DNA of 37,160 nucleotides from Micractinium sp. NFX-FRZ (GCA_029339195.1 JAPTJF010000555.1:1-37160); one strand, 5' to 3'; shown: positions 1 through 10,274, counted from the stretch's first letter. Notes: generated from the sequence alone by a model not told the origin. A program made the numbers and translations.

Positions 1-787
1 GCTGCCTAGTGGTGCTTACAGGTACCTGCCCGAGTGCCGCCCACCTGCCGCTGCCATATGTTCAGGCCTGAGCAGCATTTGCCGAAGGCTACTTTGGCAC
101 CTGAACTCTGACAGTGCTAGAAGAGGTACTGGCAGGCACACGTGCTTCTGAAACTTACGTGAAGGTTTTGCAATGCAGGGCTCACAACTTGATGCCTGGG
201 TGGCCTGCACGGCGGCAATGCGCCCCAGCCCGAGGCCTGTGGCCGTCACTCTGTCGGCTCCGTCTCTGTTTCAAGTGAGACTCGTGCAGTGGCACCGCCG
301 TGCTTGCAGATAACTTGAGAGTCAGAGATGTCATACCATGAGTGCCATGAGCAGCTTCGGCATATTGAAGCTCATGCCAGCCTAGGTTGGGCTTCCGCCT
401 GGTCGCATGCACACCACACGGTGCGAGCTGCTAGCACAGCCACCACTGTCACAATGGCGCTCATGTTAAGGCCCCCTTTAATGCTGCTGCAGGGATTCCT
501 CATGCGAGCCAAGCCAAGATTTTTGCAGGCGCTGTGGTGTGCCCCCAGCGGCAGGGCTTAGGCTGAACACGTGCCTTCAGCCGCTGCGGCAGCATTTCCC
601 GCAGTGAAACACAGTTGCCGCACTGAACTAGCAGCAGCCCACTGCGCGCCTGTCCCTCCTTCACCTACCTCGCACCCCGCCCTCATCACTGCCTCCACCT
701 CCCCCCCCGCCCTTGTGCCGTGCCTGGTCCCCGTGCTCCGCGCCCCTCCCGGTCTCCACCTCCCGCCCCACTCTCCGCCCGGCCTCG
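1..787. other. No recognisable gene
   Basis: Short open frames on both strands lack family motifs, convincing splice sites or the codon pattern of the real genes here. From about 650 the plus strand becomes C-rich and leads into the minisatellite. The stretch may belong to the UTR of a gene outside the window. Confidence 0.5.
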
Positions 788-1088
788 CCCCGCTCCCCTC
801 CCAGCCTCCACCTCCCGCCCCTCTCTCCCACCTGGCCAGCCCCGCTCACTCCGCCCTCTCCACTGCCTCCCCCCACTTACCCGTCCTCGTCGCTGCCTTG
901 CCCCGCTCCCCTCCCGGCCTCCACCTCCCGCCCCTCTCCTCCCACCTGGCCAGCCCCGCTCACCCCGCCCTCTCCACTGCCTCCCCCCACTTACCCGTCC
1001 TCGTCGCTGCCTTGCCCCGCTCCCCTCCCGGCCTCCACCTCCCGCCCCTCTCCTCCCACCTGGCCAGCCCCGCTCACCCCGCCCCCTT
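788..1088. repeat. C-rich minisatellite, about 114-bp unit, 2.6 copies
   Basis: The block starting ccccgctcccctcc recurs at 788, 901 and 1015, giving 113- and 114-bp periods. The two full units are nearly identical and the third stops near 1088. The plus strand is almost purely pyrimidine. A unit of 38 x 3 bases keeps a proline/serine-rich frame open, which explains a long ORF here without needing a gene. Confidence 0.85.
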
Positions 1089-1195
1089 GCCCACTGGTGC
1101 CTTCCGGCAAGCGCCTCAGCCCCATGCAGCACAACCACTGCACTATTTGCAATGCGCCTTAGTAGTTTTACTAAGACAGACAGACAGTTGACGTG

Positions 1196-1362
1196 CTTTG
1201 TTCCTATGGTTGTCCTATGTAAGCCTATCGGTAGGACTGATCCTATTTATTCGATTAGGAGCTCCTATAAGAGTCCTATATGTGTCCTAAGGCTGTGAGG
1301 GCGGTAGGAACAGCATAGGAACTCAGGTAGGATCTTTGGTAGGATCTTTGTAGGACCTGGCC
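1196..1362. repeat. CCTA/TAGG-rich AT island
   Basis: About 14 copies of the tetramer CCTA or its complement TAGG occur in about 165 bases, mostly inside tcctat or gtagga. The left half carries mainly CCTA and the right half TAGG, so the two halves could pair. Base composition is far more A/T-rich than the flanks. It is not the plant-type telomere repeat. Function unknown. Confidence 0.7.
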
Positions 1363-2439
1363 GTTCCCACAGTGACGCCATCAGGATTCAGCTAGCTGGC
1401 AGGTGGTGGCAGGTGGTAGCAGGTACTGCCAGCATAATTTGTAAGACTGCCTTTACTGGAGAGCAAGCTGGTAGGAGATGGCAGGTGCTGCTGGGTCCAT
1501 GCTGCGAGGACGCATGGAGGCAGTGCGTGGGAGCTGCTATGGGCCCGCAGCTGGCAGGGTCAGGCCGGACAGGCTAATGCGGCGCCGGCAGGGGCGCCGC
1601 TGCCGAAGGGCGATGCCCCTCGTCTCCTTCATGCAGGACCTCAGTCGACGTCACATGAGATTGGCACATGAGATTGACACATGAATTTGAGCCAGCCGAT
1701 ACCTGGAGGGGCCCGCTCCCACTCGGTGTGGCAGTCATGAGCGGCGGTCACAGGCTCACGAGGACTGATGGAAGGGCGCCAGCGGTCAGCGGCGCAAGTG
1801 CACAGCCTGTAGCGGCAGGGCGGACGGCTGTCACATTGCACCGGTCATTGTGTCCCCAAGTTCTCTGCGACAATATCCCATGGCCAACCGTCATCTGCAG
1901 CAATGTGCGTGTGTATTGCTGCCGTAACCACACGCTAAGAAAGCTGTGCTGGTGCCCACACGCCTCCCTGCGGCCCGCACGCTGTTCGCGCTGTGCCAGC
2001 GGTGCCTCGGGGGCGTCCAATGGGCGGCCTCGCCCAACCCGAGCTCCAGCTTGCACATCACCAGCCACTCAGCCTGCTCCCGCCTTCAGAAGGCGCCTGC
2101 CGACCGCTGGCCAACCTGCGGATCGGCGCCCACGGAGCACTCGGGGCTGCCCCTCGCTCTCTTCTCGCCCGCCCCCAAGCACGCACGCCACCTTCAAAGT
2201 TGCCATAGTCATTTAAGAGGTGCGCTCGTGCGAGCTGGGAGCGCCCCGCGTGCATGCCGGTGTATGCCGCTGCCACTGCCGCCGCCAAGGCGCGTGCCTG
2301 CCCAGCTCCTGGCCGGCGCTAGGCGGAGCAGTGCGCTGTGCGCTGCTTGCCCTTCCCTTGTCAGCCGGGAAAACTGACCGCACGCATCGGCCACCCCCTC
2401 CCGCTCCTAACTGGACACCATTTGCCCTGTCTGCAGGCC
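1363..2439. other. No recognisable gene; probable leader and promoter of ankyrin gene 1
   Basis: No coding exon could be supported. Just before the ankyrin ATG at 2440 the sequence reads tgtctgcag, a good 3' splice acceptor. A 5'-UTR intron ending at 2436 is therefore possible, with its first exon somewhere in this stretch. Confidence 0.4.
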
Positions 2440-3819
2440 ATGAGGGCAGCTGCACTGCTCCTCGCCTCAGCTTCCGCTGCAGCAGCCAGCCTTGCAGCGC
2501 ACCGGCTGTTCAGCCGGCAAGCAAGCAGGCTGCCACTGCACATGGCTGCCGAGGGAGGTGATGTGGAGGCAGTGCAGGCCCTGCTGGCAGTGGCCCCCGA
2601 AGCGGCCACAGTCCGAGACTCAGCCCGCCGGCTGCCGCTGCACCTGGCGTGCGAGGAGGGGCACGCAGCAGTGGTGCAGCTGCTGCTCGCTGCAGCACCT
2701 GACACCACAACAGCCTGGGACAGCTCGTGTAGCACACCTGTGGACCTGGCTGTGGCGGGGAGGCAGCTTGCAGTGCTGCGGGTGCTGCTCCAGCAGGACC
2801 CTGGAGAGATGCAATGGGCGGCCCGGGCGGGCAATGTCGCTGCCCTGGAGGTGATGCTGGCTGCAGCCCCGGAGACCGCCAGCGTCAGGGACGACGGCTT
2901 TCTGAAATGGACCCCTCTCGATGCAGCCGTTTATGCCAACAAGTTGGAGGCCGTTCAGCTGCTGCTCGGTGCAGCCCCTGACACAGCCACGTTGGCAGAC
3001 TCGGACGGATGCCTGCCAATCCACAGGGCAGCCAGCGGAGGGCACTTTGCGGCAGTGCAGCTGCTGGCAGCAGCGGCGCCGGACACAGCACTGGCTACAA
3101 CCCGCCAAGGCGACACGCCCTTGCATTTAGCAGCATGGGATGGGCACACGGCCGTGGTGGCAGCTCTGCTTGAAGCCGCACCTTGGACAGCAGAGGCTTC
3201 AACTGGACTTCGGTACACTCCTTTGCACGCTGCGGCTCGGCAAGGGCACACTGCAACTGCAGCGATTCTACTAGCAGCCTCGCCTGCAGCAGCTCACGTA
3301 GATGTGTGGTATTGGGGCCTCCCCATTCACAGTGCCGCGTATTATGGGCACGTGGCCATTGTGCAGCTGTTCATTGATGCTGCCTCGGACACGGCTATAG
3401 CCAGAGACAGCCGTGGTCGCACGCCGCTGGAGGCAGCACTCCGGGGAAACCACATCTCAACGGCTCGCTGCCTGCTGCCCTTTGGCCCGGCTCCCCAAGT
3501 GCTGGGCCTTCTCAGGCGCCACCATCCCCGCTCTCGGCCCCTCTTCGCCGACTTTGTCAGCGCCCGCGTCCCGCTCACCGCTGAGGAGTGGGCGCTGGTG
3601 CCTGCATCCTTCCCCAGCCTGGGCCGCGCTCTCCCAGCTGCACTGGCGCATTCACCCGCCCAAGCCCGCCAGCTGGTGGCACACCTGCCTGCCGAGGATG
3701 CCCAGCGGCTGCGCACTGCGGCGCTGTGCCTGGCGTGTGCGCAGCGCAGCCTGGGGCTGCCCCTGCCTGTGCCTCTGGTGCAGCAGGTGCTGTGCCTGAC
3801 CATGGGTGCCGACACTTGA
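2440..3819 (+). CDS. Ankyrin-repeat protein 1 (459 aa)
   Basis: A single-exon frame of 459 residues. A hydrophobic Ala/Leu-rich N-terminus (about residues 1-22) could be a signal anchor or organelle presequence. Ten ankyrin-type repeats of about 33 residues follow from about residue 28, recognisable by TPLH/LPLH/LPIH and AAxxGH motifs and an unusual AAPDTA-type linker. The last ~85 residues form a non-ankyrin C-terminal module with EEWALVP, RTAALCLA and LGLPLP motifs that recurs in the oppositely oriented paralogue downstream. ATG 2440 is chosen because an acceptor-like ctgcag lies 4 bases upstream and no earlier in-frame ATG is supported. Ankyrin arrays are protein-binding scaffolds; the partner is unknown. 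A TGTAA signal follows at 4011. Confidence 0.85.
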   Translation: MRAAALLLASASAAAASLAAHRLFSRQASRLPLHMAAEGGDVEAVQALLAVAPEAATVRDSARRLPLHLACEEGHAAVVQLLLAAAPDTTTAWDSSCSTPVDLAVAGRQLAVLRVLLQQDPGEMQWAARAGNVAALEVMLAAAPETASVRDDGFLKWTPLDAAVYANKLEAVQLLLGAAPDTATLADSDGCLPIHRAASGGHFAAVQLLAAAAPDTALATTRQGDTPLHLAAWDGHTAVVAALLEAAPWTAEASTGLRYTPLHAAARQGHTATAAILLAASPAAAHVDVWYWGLPIHSAAYYGHVAIVQLFIDAASDTAIARDSRGRTPLEAALRGNHISTARCLLPFGPAPQVLGLLRRHHPRSRPLFADFVSARVPLTAEEWALVPASFPSLGRALPAALAHSPAQARQLVAHLPAEDAQRLRTAALCLACAQRSLGLPLPVPLVQQVLCLTMGADT

Positions 3820-4628
3820 GCCGTGCCTGCTTCTGGTCCTTTCTTGTGCGCCTTTTGCTCCCTCCCTGGTTTGCCACGATTACATCATTGCCTCACTGGG
3901 GTGTTTGTAGCGCCATCTCCCATCCATGCCTTCCTTAATTTCATCATAAGACGCCGCTTTGCTTTGGTTTCCTGGGTTGTCCTCCCCTTCCTGATGCCAT
4001 GCTTTGATCTTGTAATACTGCCGCCCCTGTCGTGTCAGCCATGCCAGCCGGCGGCGGGTTGGCGTTTCACTGGCGCAGGCTTGCAGCTGCGATGCTGTTT
4101 GAGATGCAGGGAAGGCGGCGGTACGGGCATGCGTTATGCACAGAGTGTGCGGGGCTGCAGGCACTCCACGCGCCAGTACTGGTGCCCACTCGTCTCTGTA
4201 CGGCCCATGCCGTCTGCGCTGTGTGTGCTGTGCCTCGGGGCGCCACCCATCGTTGTGTCCCTCCAACCCAAGCTCATGTATACATAATGAGCACCCGCAT
4301 TGCTGGGCAAAGGGGTACACAGGGCTGCATCTTGTTCACAACGCGTGTTCAGTGGCACACTTGCCTACTGTCCCTCAGCTGTAGCAGCCCTCTCGACGTC
4401 CTCTTGTGTGGTGGCACCAACGGCTAGCCAACATGCGACCACTTTGGTATTTTCTTCGCAGTGTGTGCTATTATTAGAAAAGGCCCACGGAATTTGACAC
4501 TATCAAGGCCCAATTGTAGACAGAACGCGGGAGGGCGAAGCAAAACTGTGGTGCAAGAAACACAAGAAAATGGACAGTGAGGCTCGCCTGCAACAGAGCT
4601 TCTGCACCCCAGTGCAGGTTTGGGGTGC
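3820..4628. other. Shared 3' region between convergent ankyrin genes
   Basis: No coding region seen. It should hold the 3' UTRs of both ankyrin genes. The part nearest 3820-4030 and 4440-4570 is more T/A-rich than the coding sequence. Confidence 0.5.
4011..4015 (+). terminator. TGTAA poly(A) signal, ankyrin gene 1
   Basis: TGTAA lies about 190 bases past the stop codon. TGTAA is the usual chlorophyte polyadenylation signal; use at this site is inferred. Confidence 0.45.
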
Positions 4629-6719
4629 TCAGCCCAGGCAGTGCGCCAGAACCTGCTGCACCAGCAGCCCAGGCAGTGGCAGGCCCAGCCTGCGCTGCAT
4701 GCGTGCCAAGCACAGCGCTGCCGTGCGCAGGCGCCGCACGTCCTCTGCTGTCAGGCGCACCAGCAGGTGGCGTGTTTGGGCTGGGGAGTGTGCCAGCACC
4801 GCTGGCAGAGCACGCCCGAGGCCGGGACAGGGCGTTGGCACCAGCGCCCATTCTTCGACAGAGAGTGGGGTGCGGGCGTTGACATAGTCGGCAAAAAGGT
4901 AATGGGGCTTGGTCTGGCGGTAGGAAGAGCGCAGGCGCTCCAGCACGTGCAGCGCTGGGCCAAAGCGCACGAGCGCGGAAGCCGCTGACTGATCACTCGA
5001 GCCGAGAGCCTTCACCAGCGGTGTGTGATTCCAGTGGTCTTTGGCTGTAGCGGTGGCTGGGGCGGCAGCCACAAGCAGCTGCACGATGGCTGCATGACCC
5101 CAGAATGCAGCCTCGTGAATGGGAAGGCAGCCGCGTGCTGCTATGCATGCTGCGCCTGGCGCTGCTGCCAGCAGAAGCTTCACCATAGCGGCGTGCTCAA
5201 GCTGGACTGCCTCGTGCAGAGGCGTCGCACCCCACCGGTCGGGCACTTCTGCCACAGCTGGTGCAACAGGCAGCAGCACTTCCACTGCAGTGGTGTGACC
5301 GCACCGAGCTGCCCAGTGCAGAGGCCCCCGGCCGTATCTGTCAGCAGCCTCTGCCGCGGCTGGTGCGGCGGCAAGCAGAGCTTCCACAGCGGCCATGCAC
5401 CCACACCCAGCAGCCCAGTGCAGAGGAGTGCAGCCATCCTTGTCTGCTGCCCCTGCCGCGGCTGGCGCTGCTGCGAGAAGAGCTTCCACAGCGGCTGCGT
5501 GCCCGTGCTTGGCAGCCCAGTGCAGCGGGGTCCGGCCATTTCCGTCTGCAACCTCTGCGGTGGCTGGGCCAGCTGCCAGCAAGGCGTGCACCATGGCGGT
5601 GTGCCCGTGCCCAGCTGCCAGATGCAGAGGCCTCTGACCATACCTGTTTGGTACCTTGGCAGCTGTGGGGGCAAATGCCAGCAGGGCATCTACCATGGCA
5701 GTGTGGCCAAAGTCGGCTGCCAGCAGCAGAGGCGTCCTGCCCCACCCGTCTACAGTGTGTGCCGTGGCTGGCGCTGCCAGTAGTAGTAGCACCACTGCGC
5801 CTAGCTGCCCTTCATAGGCTGCTCTGTGCAGCGGAAGAAAGCCGTCAGAGTCCATGACCGTCGCAGTGCTGGGAGCTGCGTTAAGCAGCAGCCGAATGGA
5901 CTCCACGTGGCCCGCCAAGGTTGCGGCATACAGGGGCATCCTGCTCTTGCCGCTCCTGCACTCAGACCCAGTCCTGGCCACCTCAGGCGCCACTGCCAGC
6001 ATCGCTGCCAAGGCTGCGCTGTCGCCTGCCTGCGCGGCTCTGTAAACCAGTGCCTGCAGCACCTCCAGGCGCCTGTTGGACACAGCCAGGTCCATAGGTG
6101 TGCTCCCGGAGCTGTCTACGGCTGCCAGTGTCCCTGGCGCTGCAAGGAGCAGCTGCTTCATCACTGCAGCGTGCCCCGACTTGCACGCAAGGTGCAGCGG
6201 CAGCTGGCCAGCCGAGTCGGCTGCATGCACTGCATTGGGGGCTGCGGCAAGGAGCGCTTCCACAACAGCCACCTGGCCTGCCTGGCACGCCACATGCAGT
6301 GGCAGGCAGCCACTCGAGTCGGAGGTGCTGGCCGCCTGAGGGGCTGCGGCAAGCAGTGTTTTTGCCACCGTTTCATGTCCTGCTCCGCACGCAAGATGCA
6401 GCGGCAGGCAGCCGCCCGAATCACAGGTGGTTGCCGCCTCCGTGGCTGCAGCGAGCAGTGCCTCCACTGCCTGCACGCTGTCACTCAGGGCGGCCAAGTG
6501 CAGCGGCAGCCTGCCACCGCTGCCTCTCTCCTTGGCTGCCTCTGGGGCTTCTGCCAACCACTGCTGAACAGCAGCAACGTTTCCACTGGCAGCTGCACAG
6601 TGCAGCGGCTCCGCATGACGGCGCTGCTGGGGGGTGAGGCGCTGGAACCAGGCTGCAATGCTGGCACCAACTACGGCGGCCGCAGTGGTTGGACCGACGG
6701 GAAGGGTCGGTGCCGCCAT
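4629..6719 (-). CDS. Ankyrin-repeat protein 2 (696 aa), paralogue of protein 1
   Basis: A single-exon minus-strand frame of 696 residues from an ATG at 6719 to a TGA at 4631-4629. A short hydrophobic N-terminus (about residues 7-24) is followed by about 16-17 ankyrin repeats running almost to residue 590. Several consecutive repeats are near-identical, with HTAMV, LHWAA and VEALLAAAPAAAE motifs, which suggests recent internal duplication. The C-terminal ~90 residues repeat the module of the neighbouring gene (EEWALVP, LAHSPAQ, RTAALCLA, LGLPLP). The two genes converge and share 0.8 kb of 3' sequence. The shared tail makes paralogy secure. A role in protein-protein interaction is expected from the family; targets are unknown. 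Confidence 0.88.
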   Translation of the reverse strand: MAAPTLPVGPTTAAAVVGASIAAWFQRLTPQQRRHAEPLHCAAASGNVAAVQQWLAEAPEAAKERGSGGRLPLHLAALSDSVQAVEALLAAATEAATTCDSGGCLPLHLACGAGHETVAKTLLAAAPQAASTSDSSGCLPLHVACQAGQVAVVEALLAAAPNAVHAADSAGQLPLHLACKSGHAAVMKQLLLAAPGTLAAVDSSGSTPMDLAVSNRRLEVLQALVYRAAQAGDSAALAAMLAVAPEVARTGSECRSGKSRMPLYAATLAGHVESIRLLLNAAPSTATVMDSDGFLPLHRAAYEGQLGAVVLLLLAAPATAHTVDGWGRTPLLLAADFGHTAMVDALLAFAPTAAKVPNRYGQRPLHLAAGHGHTAMVHALLAAGPATAEVADGNGRTPLHWAAKHGHAAAVEALLAAAPAAAGAADKDGCTPLHWAAGCGCMAAVEALLAAAPAAAEAADRYGRGPLHWAARCGHTTAVEVLLPVAPAVAEVPDRWGATPLHEAVQLEHAAMVKLLLAAAPGAACIAARGCLPIHEAAFWGHAAIVQLLVAAAPATATAKDHWNHTPLVKALGSSDQSAASALVRFGPALHVLERLRSSYRQTKPHYLFADYVNARTPLSVEEWALVPTPCPGLGRALPAVLAHSPAQTRHLLVRLTAEDVRRLRTAALCLARMQRRLGLPLPGLLVQQVLAHCLG

Positions 6720-7855
6720 GATCTGCAGTCAGAACAAAGGCGCCAGAGTGGGCACAGTAGACAAGCAACACCTGTACACACATTCAATGGAGAAGGAAGC
6801 AGGGCATAGCGTCATAGCCCAGTCAACGGCAGGCTGCCAGCTCAGTTAGCCGACTGCCGCTGGGCAGGCTCTGTCGAGGCGTGAGCACTCGGAGCACTGA
6901 GGGCGGCAGCAGCGGCGGTGGCCGCACAGCACACCTGCGCGTGCGAGGTCAAGCCGGCCACCATCGAGGTGCGAGCAAGTCCAGGAAACGGCTCCTAGGT
7001 TGCACTAGCAGAGGAAACGAGCCTCGAGGTCTCCGGACGGGCGACGCTCGAAGGGCGCCTGGGTGGGCGGCAGGTGCCGTCAGAGAGCGAGAGCCGGCTT
7101 GACGTGAGAGTCCGAGGATTTGTAGCTCGCAGATCAGGCTGGGCAGGGGGGCAAGGGGTTCGACACCCCGAGGCAAGCGCCCAGCATGGAAGCGCCACCG
7201 TCAGCTGGCGGCGCCAACAGTTGCACATGCCAATGGCGCCCCAGCTCACAAGGCGTCTGGATGGTGTATGCGAACCTTGGTGCACCACCAAGAGTTTGTC
7301 TTGACCCTTGGCAGCAGCCCTGCACATGCAAGGTCTGTTTACGAGCGCCCCTCACGAAGGGCTACCCGGGTCGTCCCATCGAGAGCCAGGCTGGCGTGCC
7401 GCCTGCTGGTTTGCAGGAGTAGTGTTCCTGTGCCTGCCCTGACCGTCTCCCTGTGTAAGGAACATGATTGTGCCCTCGCTCATGGGAAGCTCCTGTTACT
7501 CTCAGTGGCGGCCACCTCGCACGCAAATGCATTAGTTGTGGCCAGGCTGTGCATGACGGGCCTCATGGCCCACCTCTCAGCCCGCACTGCAAGAGCTGCC
7601 AGCTACACGCAACACGCTTGCAGAGGAACATGCAAGCGGCTGTGCCGACAACAGCCGCCTGGCTGAGCAGGGGCAGCAACATCGCGCTTCGAAGCACCAA
7701 CAAAGGCACGAATGGTCATGCAACAGCTGTGATGTCAGCGCAACACCATGTCCTGCTAGCGCAAGTTTCACTTGGTACCTGTCAGAGAAGGGGCAATAGA
7801 CCCATGCATTCACCAACAGAACCACGCAGACGGAGTGCCACAGGGCAGCAGTGGC
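6720..7855. other. No recognisable gene; promoter side of ankyrin gene 2
   Basis: No exon with coding character was found. The region lies between the start of ankyrin gene 2 and the left inverted-repeat arm. A tRNA-like T-arm near 7154-7170 has no matching acceptor stem. Confidence 0.45.
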
Positions 7856-8690
7856 GGCACCTGTGCAGGCGGCAGGCGGCAGCAGCGGCGGCAAGACTGG
7901 CTCTGTGATGGGGCCTGCTGTTATCCCCCCGCGGATCGTAATGGGAATGCCTCTCCTGCATGTCCAGAGCCCCCCTGCAGCGGCAGGCCGACATTTGATC
8001 GCGAACGCCGCTCACCCTCCGCTCCAGCCAGCGGGACTCTGGGAGCTGCTTTGTGGGCGCCATGACGTTGATGCCAAGCTGCCAGCCGCTGGCAGTCTCG
8101 CGCGTCACCTCGCCATCACCACCAGGCCTGCGCGCTCATACCGTTGAGGGCGGCCACGGGCAGTGTGTGAGACAGTGCAGTCTTTCAGGGATCAAAATGG
8201 GGCAAGACACGGGCCTTCAAGGGGCAGGCACGGTCTAATGTTCGGGTTGGCCGACCCATAATGGCCCGGCCACCAGGGGTGACGGATGGCTGGGCCCGGG
8301 GATAGTGCGGCGTGCCAAACTAATCACACAGCGGCGTGAGGGCGTCATAGCCGTATATGAGCACCGCCTTTTACTGTACTCATCCGTGCTGCCTTCACAC
8401 GAAGCCGTATAATTGATTATTTTGGGCTCTTATAGAGCTTACCACCTTCACACACACCTCCCCACCATCAACTACACATCCACGTCGCATGCCTGTGGGT
8501 CTGCAGGCTCGATCGTGGCACTCTATTGCCGCTGGGACCATCTCGTGAATCCCAGCATACGATGGCAGCTCCATCAGGCAACAGCCTTCTGAGGAGAGTC
8601 TGGCCGTTAACCGAAGCTGGCCGAGTATTCATCGACACTCGCCACCGCCCGCCTCTGACACTTGCCACCCCCCACCCCCCGCCCACCCCC
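7856..8690 (+). repeat. Left inverted-repeat arm
   Basis: Read on the minus strand it matches 10050-10859 with scattered substitutions and small indels (by eye roughly 90% identical in the best parts). Shared landmarks are the AT-rich block with ataattgattattttgggc, the block around gtctggccgttaaccgaag, and a 48-bp reading frame on the minus strand at 8063-8016. Confidence 0.85.
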
Positions 8691-8731
8691 CACCGCCCGC
8701 GATTGGCGCCTGTACACGTCCAGACGGCGCC

Positions 8732-9808
8732 TCACTGATGCTCCCGCACCTCCAGCGCCTGGGTCTGCAGCGGCTGGCCGGGCGCAACTACCAGCAGGGG
8801 CAGGGGTCGGGGGCGCGCCCGGCCAGCAAGCGCTGCACCGTCGCTTTGTGCGTTGCCAATTCAGCCGCCAGCGATGGTTTGAAGGCAAAGGGTCGGCAGG
8901 AGAGGGCGGGAGGGCTGGGAGGAGCAAGCGGGAGCTGGGGGGGGGACAGGGGATTTGCTGCAGCTTGTTGGCAAGGCAAGGCGCATGCACGGTGCCCGCC
9001 CGCCTCCCTGCCTCCCCTCTTGGCAACCCCAGCCACGGCCCCCCATCAAGCCCCACCCACCTGTCTGCTCTCCTCCAAGCTCACCTCCCCGCCGCACGGC
9101 AGCCAGTGACAGAGGGGGCTGCTGCCCGCCAGGCCATCGCGACAACCCGCAGCTGGCCAACCGGAGGTTTTTGCTGCCGGCAGCGGGCGCAGGTTGCGCA
9201 GCGACAGCGCCAGGCCTAGGTGCGTCTGCACACACAGCAGGGCCAGCAGGCACACATGGTCCAGCTGCCCCTCCCGCCAGCCACGCAGCCCCGCCTCGAG
9301 CGCCAGCTGGTCCAGCACGCTGCAGGCCTCGCCCAGCGTCATGCTGAGCAGGCATTGGCCCTGCACCGGCAGCAGCGCCGTCAGGCGCAGCAGCTGGGCG
9401 GAGGGCAGCGTCGCCAGCGTCGCCAGCAGGCGGCGCCAATGGAGCCACAGGCGCCGCCCCAGCGCCTCGGGGTCTGTGCGCTGCTGCCGGGCACGCGCCG
9501 CCGCCTGGGTTGCAGTCGCTTGGGCCGCCTCTGCCTGGCTGCGAAAAAAATGCACGGGTGGGCACCCAGCTGCCCCAGCAGCACCAAAAACTCGGTGCCC
9601 ACTAACTGTTGCTGCGGCTGCGGCGCCTGGTGGGGCGCTGTGCCGCCAGCAGCAGCTGCTGTGCCTGCTGCGCCGCCAGCAGCCGCTCACCCACCAGCAT
9701 GGGCGCTGCCAGAGCCCGCACGTGCTGCATGCGCAACAGCCGGTCGTAGCTGGGGCGCAGGTCCAGCAGCGGGCACCCGCTTTGGCACCACAACCCGTTA
9801 CTAAACAT
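8732..9808 (-). pseudogene. Broken gene fragment of unknown family
   Basis: Protein-like Leu/Ala-rich sequence runs on the minus strand from an ATG at 9808 to a TGA at 8732, but in shifting frames. One shift lies near 9640, another at the run of seven A (T on the coding strand) near 9544, and a third near 8800. A probable intron spans roughly 8920-9090. Recognisable stretches include DLRPSYDRLLRMQHV, LVGTEFLVLLGQLGAHP, TLPSAQLLRLTALLPVQG and LPLLVVAPGQPLQTQ. I do not recognise the family. The frameshifts suggest a decayed or captured gene; homopolymer sequencing errors could explain at least one. Confidence 0.5.
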
Positions 9809-9826
9809 CTTGTATGTCCTTTGCAG

Positions 9827-10018
9827 TCGAAGGAGTTCATAATTGATGTCCATACTAGCACCCTGACACACGAGTGGCATCGAACCCAAGTTGACGTGCT
9901 TCTCGAGGTGTTGCTGCTCAAGGCGCTCTGCAAGCAAGTTAAGCAGGAGCAGATAGCGGGCAGGTTCGTGCTTGACTGGGAACCCGCCCTCCGCCATGTT
10001 CATGCAGCCCTTACGCAG
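9827..10018 (+). pseudogene. Orphan exon with intact splice signals
   Basis: A 192-base, phase-0 open exon (64 residues) is flanked by a branch-point-like tactaaac at 9800-9806, an acceptor tttgcag ending at 9826, and a donor CAG|gtgagc at 10018. The peptide contains EFIIDVHTSTLTHEW and LLEVLLLKALCKQVKQEQI, and ends with RFVLDWEPALRHVHAAL. The DWxP pattern after a Leu-rich helix loosely resembles the N-terminal HEAT-like region of proteasome activator PA200/PSME4, but this is weak. No adjoining exon was found on either side, so it looks like a captured or stranded exon. The opposite strand is also open here but lacks splice signals. Confidence 0.4.
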
Positions 10019-10274
10019 GTGAGCAATGCTGGCACGGAATCACACTTATAGAGGGGGGGGTGGCGGGCGGGCGGTGGCAGGCGGTGCTGTCAGCTTGTCG
10101 ATGAATACTCGGCCAGCTTCGGTTAACGTCCAGACTCTCCTCAGAAGGCTGTTGCGTGCCTGATGGAGCTGCCATCGTAGCAGTGCTGGGATTCACTCCC
10201 CTCGTTCTTCCCTAGAGTGCCACCGAGCATGCCGGGGAGGTGGAGGTGGATGTGTAGTTGATGGTGTGTGTGAA

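Larger units (their letters stand above)
8690..10050. other. Spacer between the inverted arms
   Basis: Non-repeated core of the palindrome. It contains a minus-strand pseudogene fragment (8732-9808) and a plus-strand orphan exon (9827-10018). C-rich tracts sit at its left edge and a G-run at its right edge, where the arms meet the core. Confidence 0.6.

Noticed and set aside
571..1191. 206-codon proline/serine-rich open frame
   Set aside because: It is kept open by a 114-bp minisatellite whose unit is a multiple of three; both other frames and the opposite strand are open too.
5826..6809. 327-codon plus-strand frame
   Set aside because: It is the antisense shadow of ankyrin gene 2; His/Cys/Gln-rich with no family motif.
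7110..7180. tRNA-like segment with a T-arm (ggggttcgacacccc) and an A-box-like tgtagctcgcag
   Set aside because: The 3' flank after the T-arm does not pair with any 7-base acceptor strand upstream, and no anticodon stem of proper size is visible.
9602..10003. Minus-strand frame overlapping the orphan exon
   Set aside because: The plus strand has a branch point, acceptor and donor matching the open interval exactly; the minus strand has none, so the part above about 9827 is treated as a shadow.
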